From positions 3,323,501 to 3,387,500 of the forward strand of contig NZ_CP015506.1 of the NCBI RefSeq assembly GCF_000294775.2: a DNA stretch of 64,000 nucleotides, in the 5' to 3' direction. The position numbers and the translations under genes are program-made. Source of the DNA: Cytobacillus oceanisediminis 2691. GTDB lineage: Bacteria; Bacillota; Bacilli; Bacillales; Cytobacillaceae. The notes beneath the pieces were generated by a model. It searched no databases, was not told the origin of the DNA, and was given only the letters and a program-made list of their open reading frames with translations. Below are positions 16,197-24,730 of the stretch, piece by piece (position 1 is the first letter of the stretch; every line of letters starts with the position of its first letter).

Positions 16197-16912
16197 CATT
16201 TTCCGCGGACCCTTTTTTGTTCCGCTGACTGCAAGTAATGCATCGGTAAATAGGTAATAACAAAGACTATCAGCGCAGCAGCTTCAAGTGCTGCATAGTA
16301 CCAGACACCGTTCCCGAAAAACGACAGCAGGGTTTTAGTTTCTGTCGGGCTGGCCAAATAAAAGAAATTTGTACTAAGCATCATATTCAAAAAGAAGACT
16401 GGAACCGCAATGACATTGAGTGTTAAAAAGCCTTTCAGCACTGCTTTTTTTGGCACCCTGTACCCTTCAAACAAAATAAAATATAATACGGCAAGCGGAA
16501 TGGCTGAATGATGAAGAAAGTATTTGATGTAGCGGTAATGAGGAAATTGGTAAACCATATCAGGTGTCACCATGCTTAAAATTGGAGGTATTGCACCAAT
16601 AAAATAAAGCAGCCAAAAAGCCTTTTTATCAGGCTTCAAAAACAGGTAAAGAGCAATGAAAGTGCTCAAAGAGCAAAGCTGGAGCGGCAGATCTGCCACA
16701 TCCCACTGATTTGTAAGAACCAGCCATATATGATGCGTCACTTCACAAGCCAGCAAAGCACCAAACAGCGACCATTTTATGATTTTCTGATAGGCCCTAA
16801 GTGCCTGCCTGTAATACACAAGCCACCAGGCGGTAAAAAAGAAAAGAAACAGTGTAACAAGGTGCATAACCGAAAACATTTCAAATCCCTGCATACCCGA
16901 TACCGAAAACAT
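16196..16912 (-). CDS. TIGR02206/YwaF-family integral membrane protein
   Basis: Integral membrane protein of the Bacillus YwaF family, function unknown. It has 238 residues and about seven hydrophobic spans. The family signature region LPLQLCSLSTFIAL and the YFLHHSAIPLAVLYF stretch are visible. ATG at 16912 lies 8 bp after GGGGGG and is preferred over an upstream start at 17023 that would add an unrelated tail. Confidence 0.85.
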   Translation of the reverse strand: MFSVSGMQGFEMFSVMHLVTLFLFFFTAWWLVYYRQALRAYQKIIKWSLFGALLACEVTHHIWLVLTNQWDVADLPLQLCSLSTFIALYLFLKPDKKAFWLLYFIGAIPPILSMVTPDMVYQFPHYRYIKYFLHHSAIPLAVLYFILFEGYRVPKKAVLKGFLTLNVIAVPVFFLNMMLSTNFFYLASPTETKTLLSFFGNGVWYYAALEAAALIVFVITYLPMHYLQSAEQKRVRGK

Positions 16913-17069
16913 GATGTCATCCCCCCTCAATAGGCAGTGAAGTGCTGTTTGATTCATTCTATTCACAGTGAGGAAAATAAACACGGTTAATATGCGGAAA
17001 AACCGGATTTTACGCCCGCTCAAAAGGAAAATTATGTTAACCTTTTAGTATAAGGGGTAGGGGGATGGA

Positions 17070-17621
17070 ATGAGTTTTAAGTCTCCTCTTTTTATCATTA
17101 ACCTCATTGCTTTACTTGGTTTAATCTTTTTCCTCTGGATAGCCGGCTTCTTCGGAATCTGGAAACATGAAATAAAGGATATATCGGAAGATGCTGGGGA
17201 TATTTTTGCTCAAGCTCATCCTGTTGTATAAATAAATTTTGAAAAAACTGAGGGAAAAGTTATTTATGAGGAAGAAAACAATAAGATTTATGTTTCAGAG
17301 GTATTTATCGACACATATTCAAATTATCAAGTGATTTTCAGCTCCATTGGCAGCTATAATTTCAGCGGGGCCACACTGGTTTCCGGAATTGAACACGCCA
17401 GACAAAATAAAGGAGATACAGATATACTGCAGGTGCAGCTTATCAGGGTATAACATTTGAACTATTTCCTGCGTGCTCAGGCCCTTTAAGGATACAAGGA
17501 TGGGGATGAATTCAGTTTCTATTTATACGCTTCAGATGTTGATTCCGAAAATGAAGAGACTGTTGAGATTACTCTTTCAAACCTTTATATCAATTATTGG
17601 GCACGAAAACCCAATTTATGA
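17070..17621 (+). pseudogene. Decayed single-span membrane/secreted protein gene
   Basis: A good start (GGGGG then ATG at 17070) opens a protein with one membrane span (MSFKSPLFIINLIALLGLIF). The same frame then runs for 183 codons to 17621 with three internal TAA stops at 17229, 17451 and 17487. The later parts read as ordinary protein (YEEENNKIYVSEVFIDTYSN; DGDEFSFYLYASDVDSENEE). Between the second and third stops another frame also looks protein-like, so an indel pair is possible. A strong terminator follows. The intact product is not recognised. Confidence 0.7.
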
Positions 17622-17627
17622 AACCAA

Positions 17628-17669
17628 AAAATAGCAGAGTAAATTCATTTTGAATTACTCTGCTATTTT
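17628..17669. terminator. Strong bidirectional terminator
   Basis: AAAATAGCAGAGTAA pairs perfectly with TTACTCTGCTATTTT (15 bp), followed by T on both strands. It separates the decayed gene from the RsbR paralogue. Confidence 0.92.
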
Positions 17670-17676
17670 TCTATGC

Positions 17677-18519
17677 TCACCCATGCAGTTCTTCAAAAGC
17701 CTGATACACATTGGCTTTAACCTGAATGCCATTCAGCTTAATGCCGAGCGTGACTATCGTCTGGGCCACTTCCGGACGGATACCGGTAATAATCGTTTTA
17801 ACTCCAATCAGCGAGAGTGCCTCAATTACTTTAAACAGCTGATCTGCCACCATCGTATCAACAATCATCACGCCTGAAATGTCTAAAATTAAATGCGACA
17901 GCTTCAGGTTCGCAGACTGTTTTAATGTTTCTTCCATCAGAAGCTGCGCTCTCTCTGTATCAATGTTTCCAATTAGCGGCAGGATGCCAACTCCTTTTGA
18001 AAGAGGAACGACAGGGACGGATAACTCAAGAAAAGCCTGCTTTGCATTTTCGAGTGTTACCTGATGGTATTTGACATAAGACATGCTGAAGCAATGGATG
18101 GAATGATCCAGCAGGGGATCTATAAAATAGATAACCTTAAAAACCTCTGCTGCCGGCATCTCAAGCTCCATCATAGCTTCCTCTAAAGATTTCCAGATAT
18201 GTTTCCGATAATAACCCGCATCTTTTAAAGCTTCATCCAAAGGGATTCCAAGCTTAAATAAATTTCCCCCTGTTTCCTTGCACCATTTTTCTATCTTTTC
18301 CATCGTTTTATCTTTATTATCATGGTTCAGCAATGCTTCACCGAACAATCCAATAAACTCAGCACGAATCTGAATAATCTGCGCTTCCATTTTGTCAGCC
18401 TGCATTCTCTCCATTTCCGTCATCTCGACACCGCTCATTCGATCCTTATGCAGGTTTTTGGCTATCATATCTTTCTCTCTTAAAATCTTTTCCCCTAAAA
18501 GACACATCTGTTTACTCAT
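17677..18519 (-). CDS. RsbR-type STAS-domain stress regulator
   Basis: Paralogue of the stressosome scaffold proteins (RsbR family), which relay environmental stress to SigB. It has 280 residues. The N-terminal ~150 residues are helical and variable. The C-terminal STAS domain (about 165-275) has PLIGNIDTERAQLL and LILDISGVMIVDTMVADQL with Ser/Thr candidates for phosphorylation by RsbT. ATG at 18519 follows an A/G-rich AAAGGGGGAGAAC site. It stands alone, as many RsbR paralogues do. Confidence 0.85.
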   Translation of the reverse strand: MSKQMCLLGEKILREKDMIAKNLHKDRMSGVEMTEMERMQADKMEAQIIQIRAEFIGLFGEALLNHDNKDKTMEKIEKWCKETGGNLFKLGIPLDEALKDAGYYRKHIWKSLEEAMMELEMPAAEVFKVIYFIDPLLDHSIHCFSMSYVKYHQVTLENAKQAFLELSVPVVPLSKGVGILPLIGNIDTERAQLLMEETLKQSANLKLSHLILDISGVMIVDTMVADQLFKVIEALSLIGVKTIITGIRPEVAQTIVTLGIKLNGIQVKANVYQAFEELHG

Positions 18520-18656
18520 GTTCTCCCCCTTTAGTACTTAGATTTAATCCATTAAGAATGGGGCCGCTTCATCCTAAACATATCTCAATACCCGTGCGAG
18601 TTTTGGAATAAACCTCTGAATTTAAAATTATTTAAGTTAATTGAGGAAGAATGGTG

Positions 18657-19260
18657 ATTACCTGCCAGTTTCGTTGACCATTCCGTTTTTCGTCGTTATT
18701 CGCTCTGATTAACTACCAGTTTCGTTGAGAATTCCGCTTTTTCGTCGTTATTCGCTCTGATTAACTACCAGTTTCCTTGAGAATTCCGTTTTTCGTCGTT
18801 ATTCACTCTGATTAACTTCCACTTTCGCTGACCATTCCGTTTTTCGTCGTTATTCACTCTGATTAACTACCAGTTTCCTTGAGAATTCCGCTTTTTCGTC
18901 GTTATTCGCTCTGGTTAACTACCAGTTTCCTTGAGAATACCGCTTTTTCGTCGTTATTCGCTCTGATTATCTACCAGTTTCGCTGAGCATTCCGCTTTTT
19001 CGTCGTTATTCGCTCTGATTAACTACCAGTTTCCTTGAGCATTCCGCTTTTTCGTCGTTATTCGCTCTGATTAACTACCAGTTTCCTTGAGCATTCCGTT
19101 TTTCGTCGTTATTCGCTCTGATTAACTACCAGTTTCGTTGACCATCCGCTTTTTCGTCGTTATTCGCTCTGATTAACTACCAGTTCCCTTGACCATTCCG
19201 CTTTTTCGTCGTTATTCACTCTGATTAACTACCATTTTTCCTGATCCCTGGATTTTTCGT
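18657..19260. repeat. Tandem array, about 11 copies of a 51-52 bp unit
   Basis: The unit contains TACCAGTTTCGTTGAGAATT, CCGCTTTTTCGTCGTTATTC and GCTCTGATTAAC. CGTCGTTA recurs at 18691, 18743, 18794, 18845, 18897, 18949, 19001, 19053, 19104, 19155 and 19207. Copies vary at few sites (GTTGACC, CTTGAGA, CTTGAGC) and the length change is one C. Each unit has two similar halves, TTTCGTTGA..ATTCCG and TTTCGTCGTTATTCGC. There are no unique spacers, so it is not CRISPR. A degenerate copy closes the array. Confidence 0.95.
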
Positions 19261-19264
19261 CTTT

Positions 19265-19445
19265 ATCGCTGTGTCCATGACTGCCACTCTCCCACCTCTC
19301 CACCCCTTTTCGTCGCCTTGTCCCCACCATGGGTACCATTTCCCAGCCCACTCTCCTATTTCTAGTCGCCATCCCCTGCAAAACCCACAACGCCACCTCC
19401 TCTGTCAGCCCATTTTCACCATGGACACTCACCTGCCTTATCCCA
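19265..19445. other. C-rich, strand-asymmetric tract
   Basis: The plus strand is strongly rich in C and poor in G (e.g. CTCTCCCACCTCTCCACCCC), giving a minus strand with many GG and GGGG runs (GGGGTGGAGAGGTGGGAGAG). It contains two CCATGG sites. No gene is supported. It ends just before the ribosome site of the YcgG gene. Confidence 0.6.
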
Positions 19446-19475
19446 TTTTGAATATAGTGTAGGAGTCTGAAGGGG

Positions 19476-20222
19476 GTGACTAAGATCAACAGTCTATATA
19501 CTGCGAACTCCTCCGGCATGCATAGTTTAGAAGATTGGCAGCAGATTGTTTTTGATAGATTCCAGACAAAGATGACCGATAAAGAAAGGCCTTTCCCCTG
19601 CATACCAGCAACTATAGGGTTTGCCAAAAATCAGCTCCGTTATGGGTTTGCTGACGACCCAATGGATCCGGCCGCCATTCAGCAAACCGCAGTCATGCTG
19701 AGGGAATTCTCTCTACATTCAAGAGAGTTCGGAAGCTACACTTCGCTGATCATTTTTTACAAAACAAGGGATGATTTGAGTGTGGAGGAATATGAGCAGC
19801 TTTTTTGGGAGCAGCTCACAGAGTTATCTGAGATGGATAATGCTGAGTGGCCAAACGAAATCCCAAAGGACCCGCATGATCCACTTTGGGAGTTTTGCTT
19901 TAACGGAGAAAAGTATTTTGTCTATTGTGCCACCCCTGCGCATAAAAATCGGCAGAGCCGGCATTTTGATACGACGATGCTCGCCATCACACCGAGGTGG
20001 GTTTTGCAAGAGTTTATGAAAAAAGTACCTTTAGCATCACGAATTAAAAGTCAGGTCCGCAAACGGCTTCAAAAATATGACAGCATAGCGATACACCCTG
20101 ATTTGAACAGTTATGGAGCCGATGATAACTTCGAATGGAAACAATATTTTCTGCGGGATGATGACACCACGATCTCTAAATGCCCCTTTCATCGTCTGCT
20201 GGGAACTTTCAAGAATAAATAA
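19476..20222 (+). CDS. YqcI/YcgG-family protein
   Basis: Cytosolic protein of the YqcI/YcgG family, function not firmly known. It has 248 residues. The FPCIPATIGFAKNQLRYGF stretch (family FPC motif) lies near residue 40, and DPLWEFCFNGEKYFVYC and the C-terminal CPFH also fit. Start is GTG at 19476 with AGGAG 10 bp upstream. It stands alone and is convergent with the DUF421 gene. Confidence 0.85.
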   Translation: MTKINSLYTANSSGMHSLEDWQQIVFDRFQTKMTDKERPFPCIPATIGFAKNQLRYGFADDPMDPAAIQQTAVMLREFSLHSREFGSYTSLIIFYKTRDDLSVEEYEQLFWEQLTELSEMDNAEWPNEIPKDPHDPLWEFCFNGEKYFVYCATPAHKNRQSRHFDTTMLAITPRWVLQEFMKKVPLASRIKSQVRKRLQKYDSIAIHPDLNSYGADDNFEWKQYFLRDDDTTISKCPFHRLLGTFKNK

Positions 20223-20247
20223 GGAGGACAGAAGCAGCTTCTGTTCT

Positions 20248-20937
20248 CTATTTGTTTTTTCTATCGATATAAAGAGTGCCATCCTGCTGGACTTGAGCAA
20301 AAAATACATCTTCGGCTGAGTGGATCTTCGCTTTTTGCAGTTCCCTGTCAAGCCAGTTGTTGTCTAATTTTAATTTAGAAAGATTTTTTGAATTGACCTT
20401 TCCATCTGCAATGACTTCTGTTGGTAAAGGAATGAGATCTTTTTTTGGACTCATAATATTTAAATCATTTTTCGTAACAGGCTGTTGACTTTCCTTTTTC
20501 AAAACGGACAGATCTCCGTTTGTTTCCAGGATTGCGTAATCGACATCGTTAAGCGAAAATATGTCCTTTTGCCTTAATAATGCCTGCAGCTCATCCAGAT
20601 CCACCCTCGATATTTTGAGTGCCCTTTCCATTATCCTGCCAGCTTTTATGACTATTAATGGTTCACCAGTTGTGACTGTCCTTCCCTGTTTCGACTTGAG
20701 GTCAAGCATGTCCATCAGTATGGTAAAAAGTGTCCAAACAATCAGTGATATAACTCCATCTTTGATGAGGGTACTCTCATTCACAGCAAGGTTACCGGCG
20801 ATAGACCCGATTCCAATGGCTGAAGCCCAGTTGAAAAAGGTCATTTGTCCAATTTCCTTGCGTCCCATCAGTCTGGCTAATAAGAAAAGTACTAGAAACG
20901 AGATAGTTACACGAAGGATCGTCTCGTTTACCGTCAT
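20248..20937 (-). CDS. DUF421 (YetF/YcaP-type) membrane protein
   Basis: Membrane protein with three N-terminal spans and a cytosolic DUF421 domain; the family includes Bacillus YetF, YrbG and YdfR, several of which are linked to sporulation or stress. It has 229 residues. Hallmarks are LLARLMGRKEIGQMTFFNW near residue 20 and the C-terminal SAEDVFFAQVQQDGTLYID. ATG at 20937 follows GGGGGAATTTTA. A remnant of an isochorismatase-family gene lies just upstream and may once have been co-transcribed. Confidence 0.88.
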   Translation of the reverse strand: MTVNETILRVTISFLVLFLLARLMGRKEIGQMTFFNWASAIGIGSIAGNLAVNESTLIKDGVISLIVWTLFTILMDMLDLKSKQGRTVTTGEPLIVIKAGRIMERALKISRVDLDELQALLRQKDIFSLNDVDYAILETNGDLSVLKKESQQPVTKNDLNIMSPKKDLIPLPTEVIADGKVNSKNLSKLKLDNNWLDRELQKAKIHSAEDVFFAQVQQDGTLYIDRKNK

Positions 20938-20948
20938 TAAAATTCCCC

Positions 20949-21101
20949 CTACACATTATGGGCCTGCGCCTTCAGAACAGCTGCCAGCTCCTTAAATCAT
21001 TTTTCAGCCCGGGGATTATTTCGCTTCCCCCAATACGGATCATCAAAGCCTTTTTGCATATCTAATACCATTAATGCTGGTGCATTAGGAAATTAATTCA
21101 T
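20949..21101 (-). pseudogene. Remnant of an isochorismatase-family cysteine hydrolase (N-terminus)
   Basis: A good ribosome site (GGAGGACGAGTG) and ATG at 21101 open a frame of 51 codons: [57 protein letters not shown]. The [21 protein letters not shown] block is characteristic of the N-terminus of isochorismatase-like hydrolases. Two stops and loss of the remaining ~130 residues at the DUF421 ribosome site make it a pseudogene. Confidence 0.8.
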
Positions 21102-21124
21102 CACTCGTCCTCCAAAAAGGATAT

Positions 21125-21577
21125 TTAATTTACTCTGGCGACTCCGTTTGCAAGATGCTCCCAGAGGATTGCCTCAACCTTTTTTCCTTCTTCCTCCTGG
21201 CAGTCAATAATAAGAATAACCTCTGACTTTACTCCTTTTAACAGGCGCTTATTTCTGGACCTTAGCTTTAAAAGAGTGAAATCAATCGCAAATCCAAGCA
21301 GAAAACCAGCAACAGCTCCAATTAGGCCCCAATAAATTGGACCCCATTCCAATATAAATCCTCTGCTGGCTCCAACAACCGAGAACATTACTGCCAGAAT
21401 CATCCCTTTATTTATGAGAGATGTTCCATCCGATTGGTGAATGGTGTCAAACAACGCGGGATCCTCCGCCCGGTTATCCAATGGAACTGAGTATATGTCC
21501 TTTATTCCATGCTGCTCCAGCTTTTTAATTGCCAGTTCCAGATAGGATGAATGATCAAATGTTGCAAATACCTGCAT
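21125..21577 (-). CDS. Hypothetical membrane protein with glycine-rich hairpin
   Basis: 150 residues. An N-terminal ~55-residue soluble part resembles a small alpha/beta domain (MQVFATFDHSSYLELAIKKL). Two hydrophobic spans with small residues follow (about 58-75 and 83-101, with GLIGAVAGFLLGFAIDF), then a basic segment and a second soluble alpha/beta part. The layout resembles general-stress membrane proteins with a glycine-zipper hairpin between flavin-like halves, but I cannot name it. ATG at 21577 abuts the stop of the upstream gene, so the two are an operon. Confidence 0.75.
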   Translation of the reverse strand: MQVFATFDHSSYLELAIKKLEQHGIKDIYSVPLDNRAEDPALFDTIHQSDGTSLINKGMILAVMFSVVGASRGFILEWGPIYWGLIGAVAGFLLGFAIDFTLLKLRSRNKRLLKGVKSEVILIIDCQEEEGKKVEAILWEHLANGVARVN

Positions 21578-22366
21578 TTACTTCACCTTAATGCCTTTCT
21601 TTACTATAAATGATTTGGATTGATAGAACTTTCTTAATAGCCTTTTCTGCTCTGAATCATATAATTTATTATTTTCAACCACATTCATATAGGAATCATA
21701 AATCGTAAAAAAGTAGAAAGAGGGCAAATACATTAACCACTGAGCATTCAATACCTGAGTGGATTTTTTAAGTTCACCCACCAAGAGGTAATGAAAGGCT
21801 TCGATAAAGTGAGAAAAGTGAACAAGTATGACAGTCATGACCAAAGTAAATAAAGCTGCAAATATTCGGTGAATGTACAATTGGCCAAGGCTTGGGATAG
21901 TCACTGACCACATGATGGCGGATAAAGGATTTCTCTTATCAAGATAATTTATTTCAAAAGGCTTTATCACTAAACGTTCCACAGCAGAAGCGTCCTTTTC
22001 ATTAAGCAAATATATTTTATTCATATCCACGGTTGTCCGGTAACTATCCCAGATTGCGAATATATAAACAGGGATATACAGGTGCATATACCTGACATCC
22101 AATACTTCCTTTGCTTTTTCAATTTCACCAATAAAAGAGTAAACCATGGCCGAATTTAAATGGATCGATTGGTTTATGAACAATTCCCATATAACCAATG
22201 AAAACCCTCTTAAATATTTATTTAACAGGAGATGCCCGTAGCCTGGGAACATCACAGACCACATGGCTATAATATATGGATTCCGCAGATGGATTTGTGT
22301 TGTGCCAAAGATACTTAAATGGGAAAGCTTTGAAGCCTCTTTCTGTTTCCTGAATACAAGAGCCAT
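21578..22366 (-). CDS. Membrane protein with internal duplication, hypothetical
   Basis: 262 residues made of two homologous halves: residues 28-120 (RNPYIIAMWSVMFPGYGHL ... IWDSYRTTVDMNKIY) and 145-237 (RNPLSAIMWSVTIPSLGQL ... IYDSYMNVVENNKLY), offset 117. Each half has two or three hydrophobic spans and the P-G-x-G-x-L motif seen in TM2/DUF5683-like proteins. It forms an operon with the downstream 150-residue membrane protein (adjacent stop and start). Function unknown. Confidence 0.78.
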   Translation of the reverse strand: MALVFRKQKEASKLSHLSIFGTTQIHLRNPYIIAMWSVMFPGYGHLLLNKYLRGFSLVIWELFINQSIHLNSAMVYSFIGEIEKAKEVLDVRYMHLYIPVYIFAIWDSYRTTVDMNKIYLLNEKDASAVERLVIKPFEINYLDKRNPLSAIMWSVTIPSLGQLYIHRIFAALFTLVMTVILVHFSHFIEAFHYLLVGELKKSTQVLNAQWLMYLPSFYFFTIYDSYMNVVENNKLYDSEQKRLLRKFYQSKSFIVKKGIKVK

Positions 22367-22561
22367 AATTCTCCTCCCAAGACAGCGAAAATCATTATGG
22401 CTATTTTCTGCAAAAAGATTTTTTTCATACTTTATCCAATATGCTTGTTAATGCTAAATCATCACCTTGTGCCTTCACCATTCAACTGTAAACAAAAGTT
22501 GATCTTAAGTTTATTTTCCTTTTGTAAGATAGGCATTGAAATAAGTTAAGGAGGCATTCAT

Positions 22562-24688
22562 GTGAAAAAACTGCTGCATTCGATTACAGATTGGGTTTCC
22601 ACCAAACGGGGGATGTGGATTACCATTATTGCCTGGCTTGTGCTGATGATTGGCTTAAGTGCAGGTCCAAAGCTTGGCGATTATAAAACAAATAATTTCC
22701 AGTCACTTCCTGATGAGGCGAAATCCATTATTGCCGAAAATAAAACCGAGGAATATTTTCCAAACAAACAAGGAACTCCGGGCATCCTGGTTTTCCATAA
22801 TGAAAATGGCGAGGTTGATATCGAAGAAGCTAAACAGATATTAGAAGGGATCACGCTTGAGGACATCGATGGAATCAAGACGATTATCGATATCAGCAAG
22901 CTTCCCCCTCAAGCCTTAGGTTCTTTCATTTCTAAAGATAAGTCCACGATGATTGTGCCGATGGAGCTTGAGAACGGGCTTGGCAATGACCAGTATGCCG
23001 AAATTAACGACCTTGCTTCTGAAGCTGGCAATAACATTGCAGAGGATCTCGAGAGTACTGCATTTTATATCACTGGCCCAGCGGGGATAGCGGGAGACAC
23101 GGTTAAACTTTTTGAACAGGCGGACTTTGTTCTCCTGATTGCCACCGTTCTTATCATTCTTGTTTTGCTTATAGCGATTTACCGCTCACCATTGCTTGCA
23201 GTCATACCGCTTCTGGCAACGGCGATTGTCTACCAGGTCGTAAACCAGAGTATAGCTTTGATGGGTGCTGGCGGACTTGAGGTTAATAACCAGACAACCT
23301 CGATTATGAGTATTTTGCTGTTTGCTGCTGTCATTGATTATTCATTATTTGTATTCTCCCGTTATCGGGAGGAGCTCAACCATTACGAAAACAAATATAT
23401 AGCGATGAAGCATGCGATGCGCGCAACAGGCGAGCCTGTGTTCTTTGCGGGCGGAACCGTTCTTGCTGCCATGCTGGTTCTGTTCTTCGCGGATTTCCGG
23501 GATTATCAGAACTTTGCTCCTATTTTTGGAACAGCCATGTTTTTTATCATGCTCGCGTCCGTAACGCTGGTTCCTGCTTTATTCACCCTGTTCGGGCGTA
23601 AGGCTTTTTGGCCGAAAGTTCCTCAGTACGGAACGGAAACGGAAGTTAAACATAAAGTCTGGGGACCGCTTGCCAGATTCGTGGTGAACAAGCCTGGCCT
23701 CTCAGGCGGAATGGTCGGCATTTTTATGCTCATCACAGCGCTTAATATCTTTAACCTTGATTATGAATTTGATATGGTTAAAAAATTTCCGGATGACCTG
23801 CCATCCCGTGTCGGCTATGAAATAGTAGAATCCAGATTTGACAAAGGAGAACTGGCTCCTTCGACACTTCTGGTTGTCAGTAATCAAAAATTGGATGAAA
23901 CAGATGCCAGTGCGATAACTGAGAAGCTGCAGGGATTTGATGAAATTGCTTCTGTCCGCCTGTCAGCACTTTCTGAAGACGGCAAGGCAGCTAAAATGAG
24001 TGTCGCTTTATCCATTAATCCCTATTCGACTGAAGCCATAGCCTTTATGGAAAATTTGCGTGACGACACACCGGAGCTGCTGAAAGAAGCCGGTTTGGAA
24101 GCTGAATCTTACTACAGCGGGGTCACTGCGAAAATAGTGGACGAACAGGATATCAACAACGGTGATATAATAAAAATTGTTCTGCTTGAGACGGTTCTGA
24201 TTCTTGCGCTGTTATTTGCGCTTACGAAATCTGTAAAGATGCCGATCTACATGATGGCAACCATTCTGCTCTCATTTGTCTCAGCTTTAGGACTGGGGAT
24301 ATTCCTTGTTGATGTATTATTCGGCTTTGAATCCATCAGTTCCCGTGTTCCTGTCTATTCATTCATTTTCCTTGTAGCATTGGGGATTGACTATAACATC
24401 ATTCTTGTTTCAAGGTTTATCGAGGAAAGGAAGACACATAGAGTCAAGAACGCTCTTGAAATTGCCATCCGGAATACCGGAGGCGTCATTTCTTCTGCCG
24501 GCCTCATTCTGGCTGCTACATTTGCTGCCCTGATGACCATGCCGATAGCGGACTTATTCGTTTTTGGATTCATTGTTGCCATGGGAATATTGATTGATAC
24601 CTTCCTTGTTAGGGGGATGCTGCTTCCAGCATTAATTCTGTTTTTTGAAAAAGACAAGGAGACTTCCCGGCAAAAAATATCGGAATAG
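22562..24688 (+). CDS. MMPL/RND-type exporter (YdfJ-like)
   Basis: Large membrane exporter of the MMPL family, driven by proton force. It has 708 residues, with the usual two repeats: an extracellular domain after the first span (about 40-180), a six-helix bundle (to ~370), and then the same again. VIDYSLFVFSRYREE and LGIDYNIILVSRFIEE are the paired conserved motifs after span 4. Start is GTG at 22562 with AGGAGG 7 bp upstream. A two-component system follows 42 bp downstream, as in the Bacillus ydfHIJ locus, so it is probably its target or partner. Substrate unknown. Confidence 0.9.
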   Translation: MKKLLHSITDWVSTKRGMWITIIAWLVLMIGLSAGPKLGDYKTNNFQSLPDEAKSIIAENKTEEYFPNKQGTPGILVFHNENGEVDIEEAKQILEGITLEDIDGIKTIIDISKLPPQALGSFISKDKSTMIVPMELENGLGNDQYAEINDLASEAGNNIAEDLESTAFYITGPAGIAGDTVKLFEQADFVLLIATVLIILVLLIAIYRSPLLAVIPLLATAIVYQVVNQSIALMGAGGLEVNNQTTSIMSILLFAAVIDYSLFVFSRYREELNHYENKYIAMKHAMRATGEPVFFAGGTVLAAMLVLFFADFRDYQNFAPIFGTAMFFIMLASVTLVPALFTLFGRKAFWPKVPQYGTETEVKHKVWGPLARFVVNKPGLSGGMVGIFMLITALNIFNLDYEFDMVKKFPDDLPSRVGYEIVESRFDKGELAPSTLLVVSNQKLDETDASAITEKLQGFDEIASVRLSALSEDGKAAKMSVALSINPYSTEAIAFMENLRDDTPELLKEAGLEAESYYSGVTAKIVDEQDINNGDIIKIVLLETVLILALLFALTKSVKMPIYMMATILLSFVSALGLGIFLVDVLFGFESISSRVPVYSFIFLVALGIDYNIILVSRFIEERKTHRVKNALEIAIRNTGGVISSAGLILAATFAALMTMPIADLFVFGFIVAMGILIDTFLVRGMLLPALILFFEKDKETSRQKISE

Positions 24689-24730
24689 AGAGAGGGTCCC
24701 CTCCCTATTCCTCTGTGAGGTGGCCCTGAT

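Larger units (their letters stand above)
18520..19475. other. Long intergenic region with repeats
   Basis: About 956 bp between the RsbR paralogue and the YqcI/YcgG gene. It holds an AT-rich upstream stretch, an 11-copy tandem array (18657-19260) and a C-rich tract (19265-19445). A minus-strand reading frame across the C-rich tract (19229-19627) overlaps the YcgG gene and is not believed. Confidence 0.8.

Noticed and set aside
18657..19260. CRISPR array
   Set aside because: Units are joined directly with no unique spacers, and no cas genes are present. It is a tandem repeat.
19229..19627. Minus-strand ORF of 132 residues
   Set aside because: It overlaps the well-supported YcgG gene on the other strand and runs through the C-rich tract and repeat array; its composition is not protein-like.
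20949..21101. Selenoprotein reading of the TGA in the isochorismatase remnant
   Set aside because: The frame also has a TAA at codon 3 and lacks most of the gene, so it is a pseudogene.
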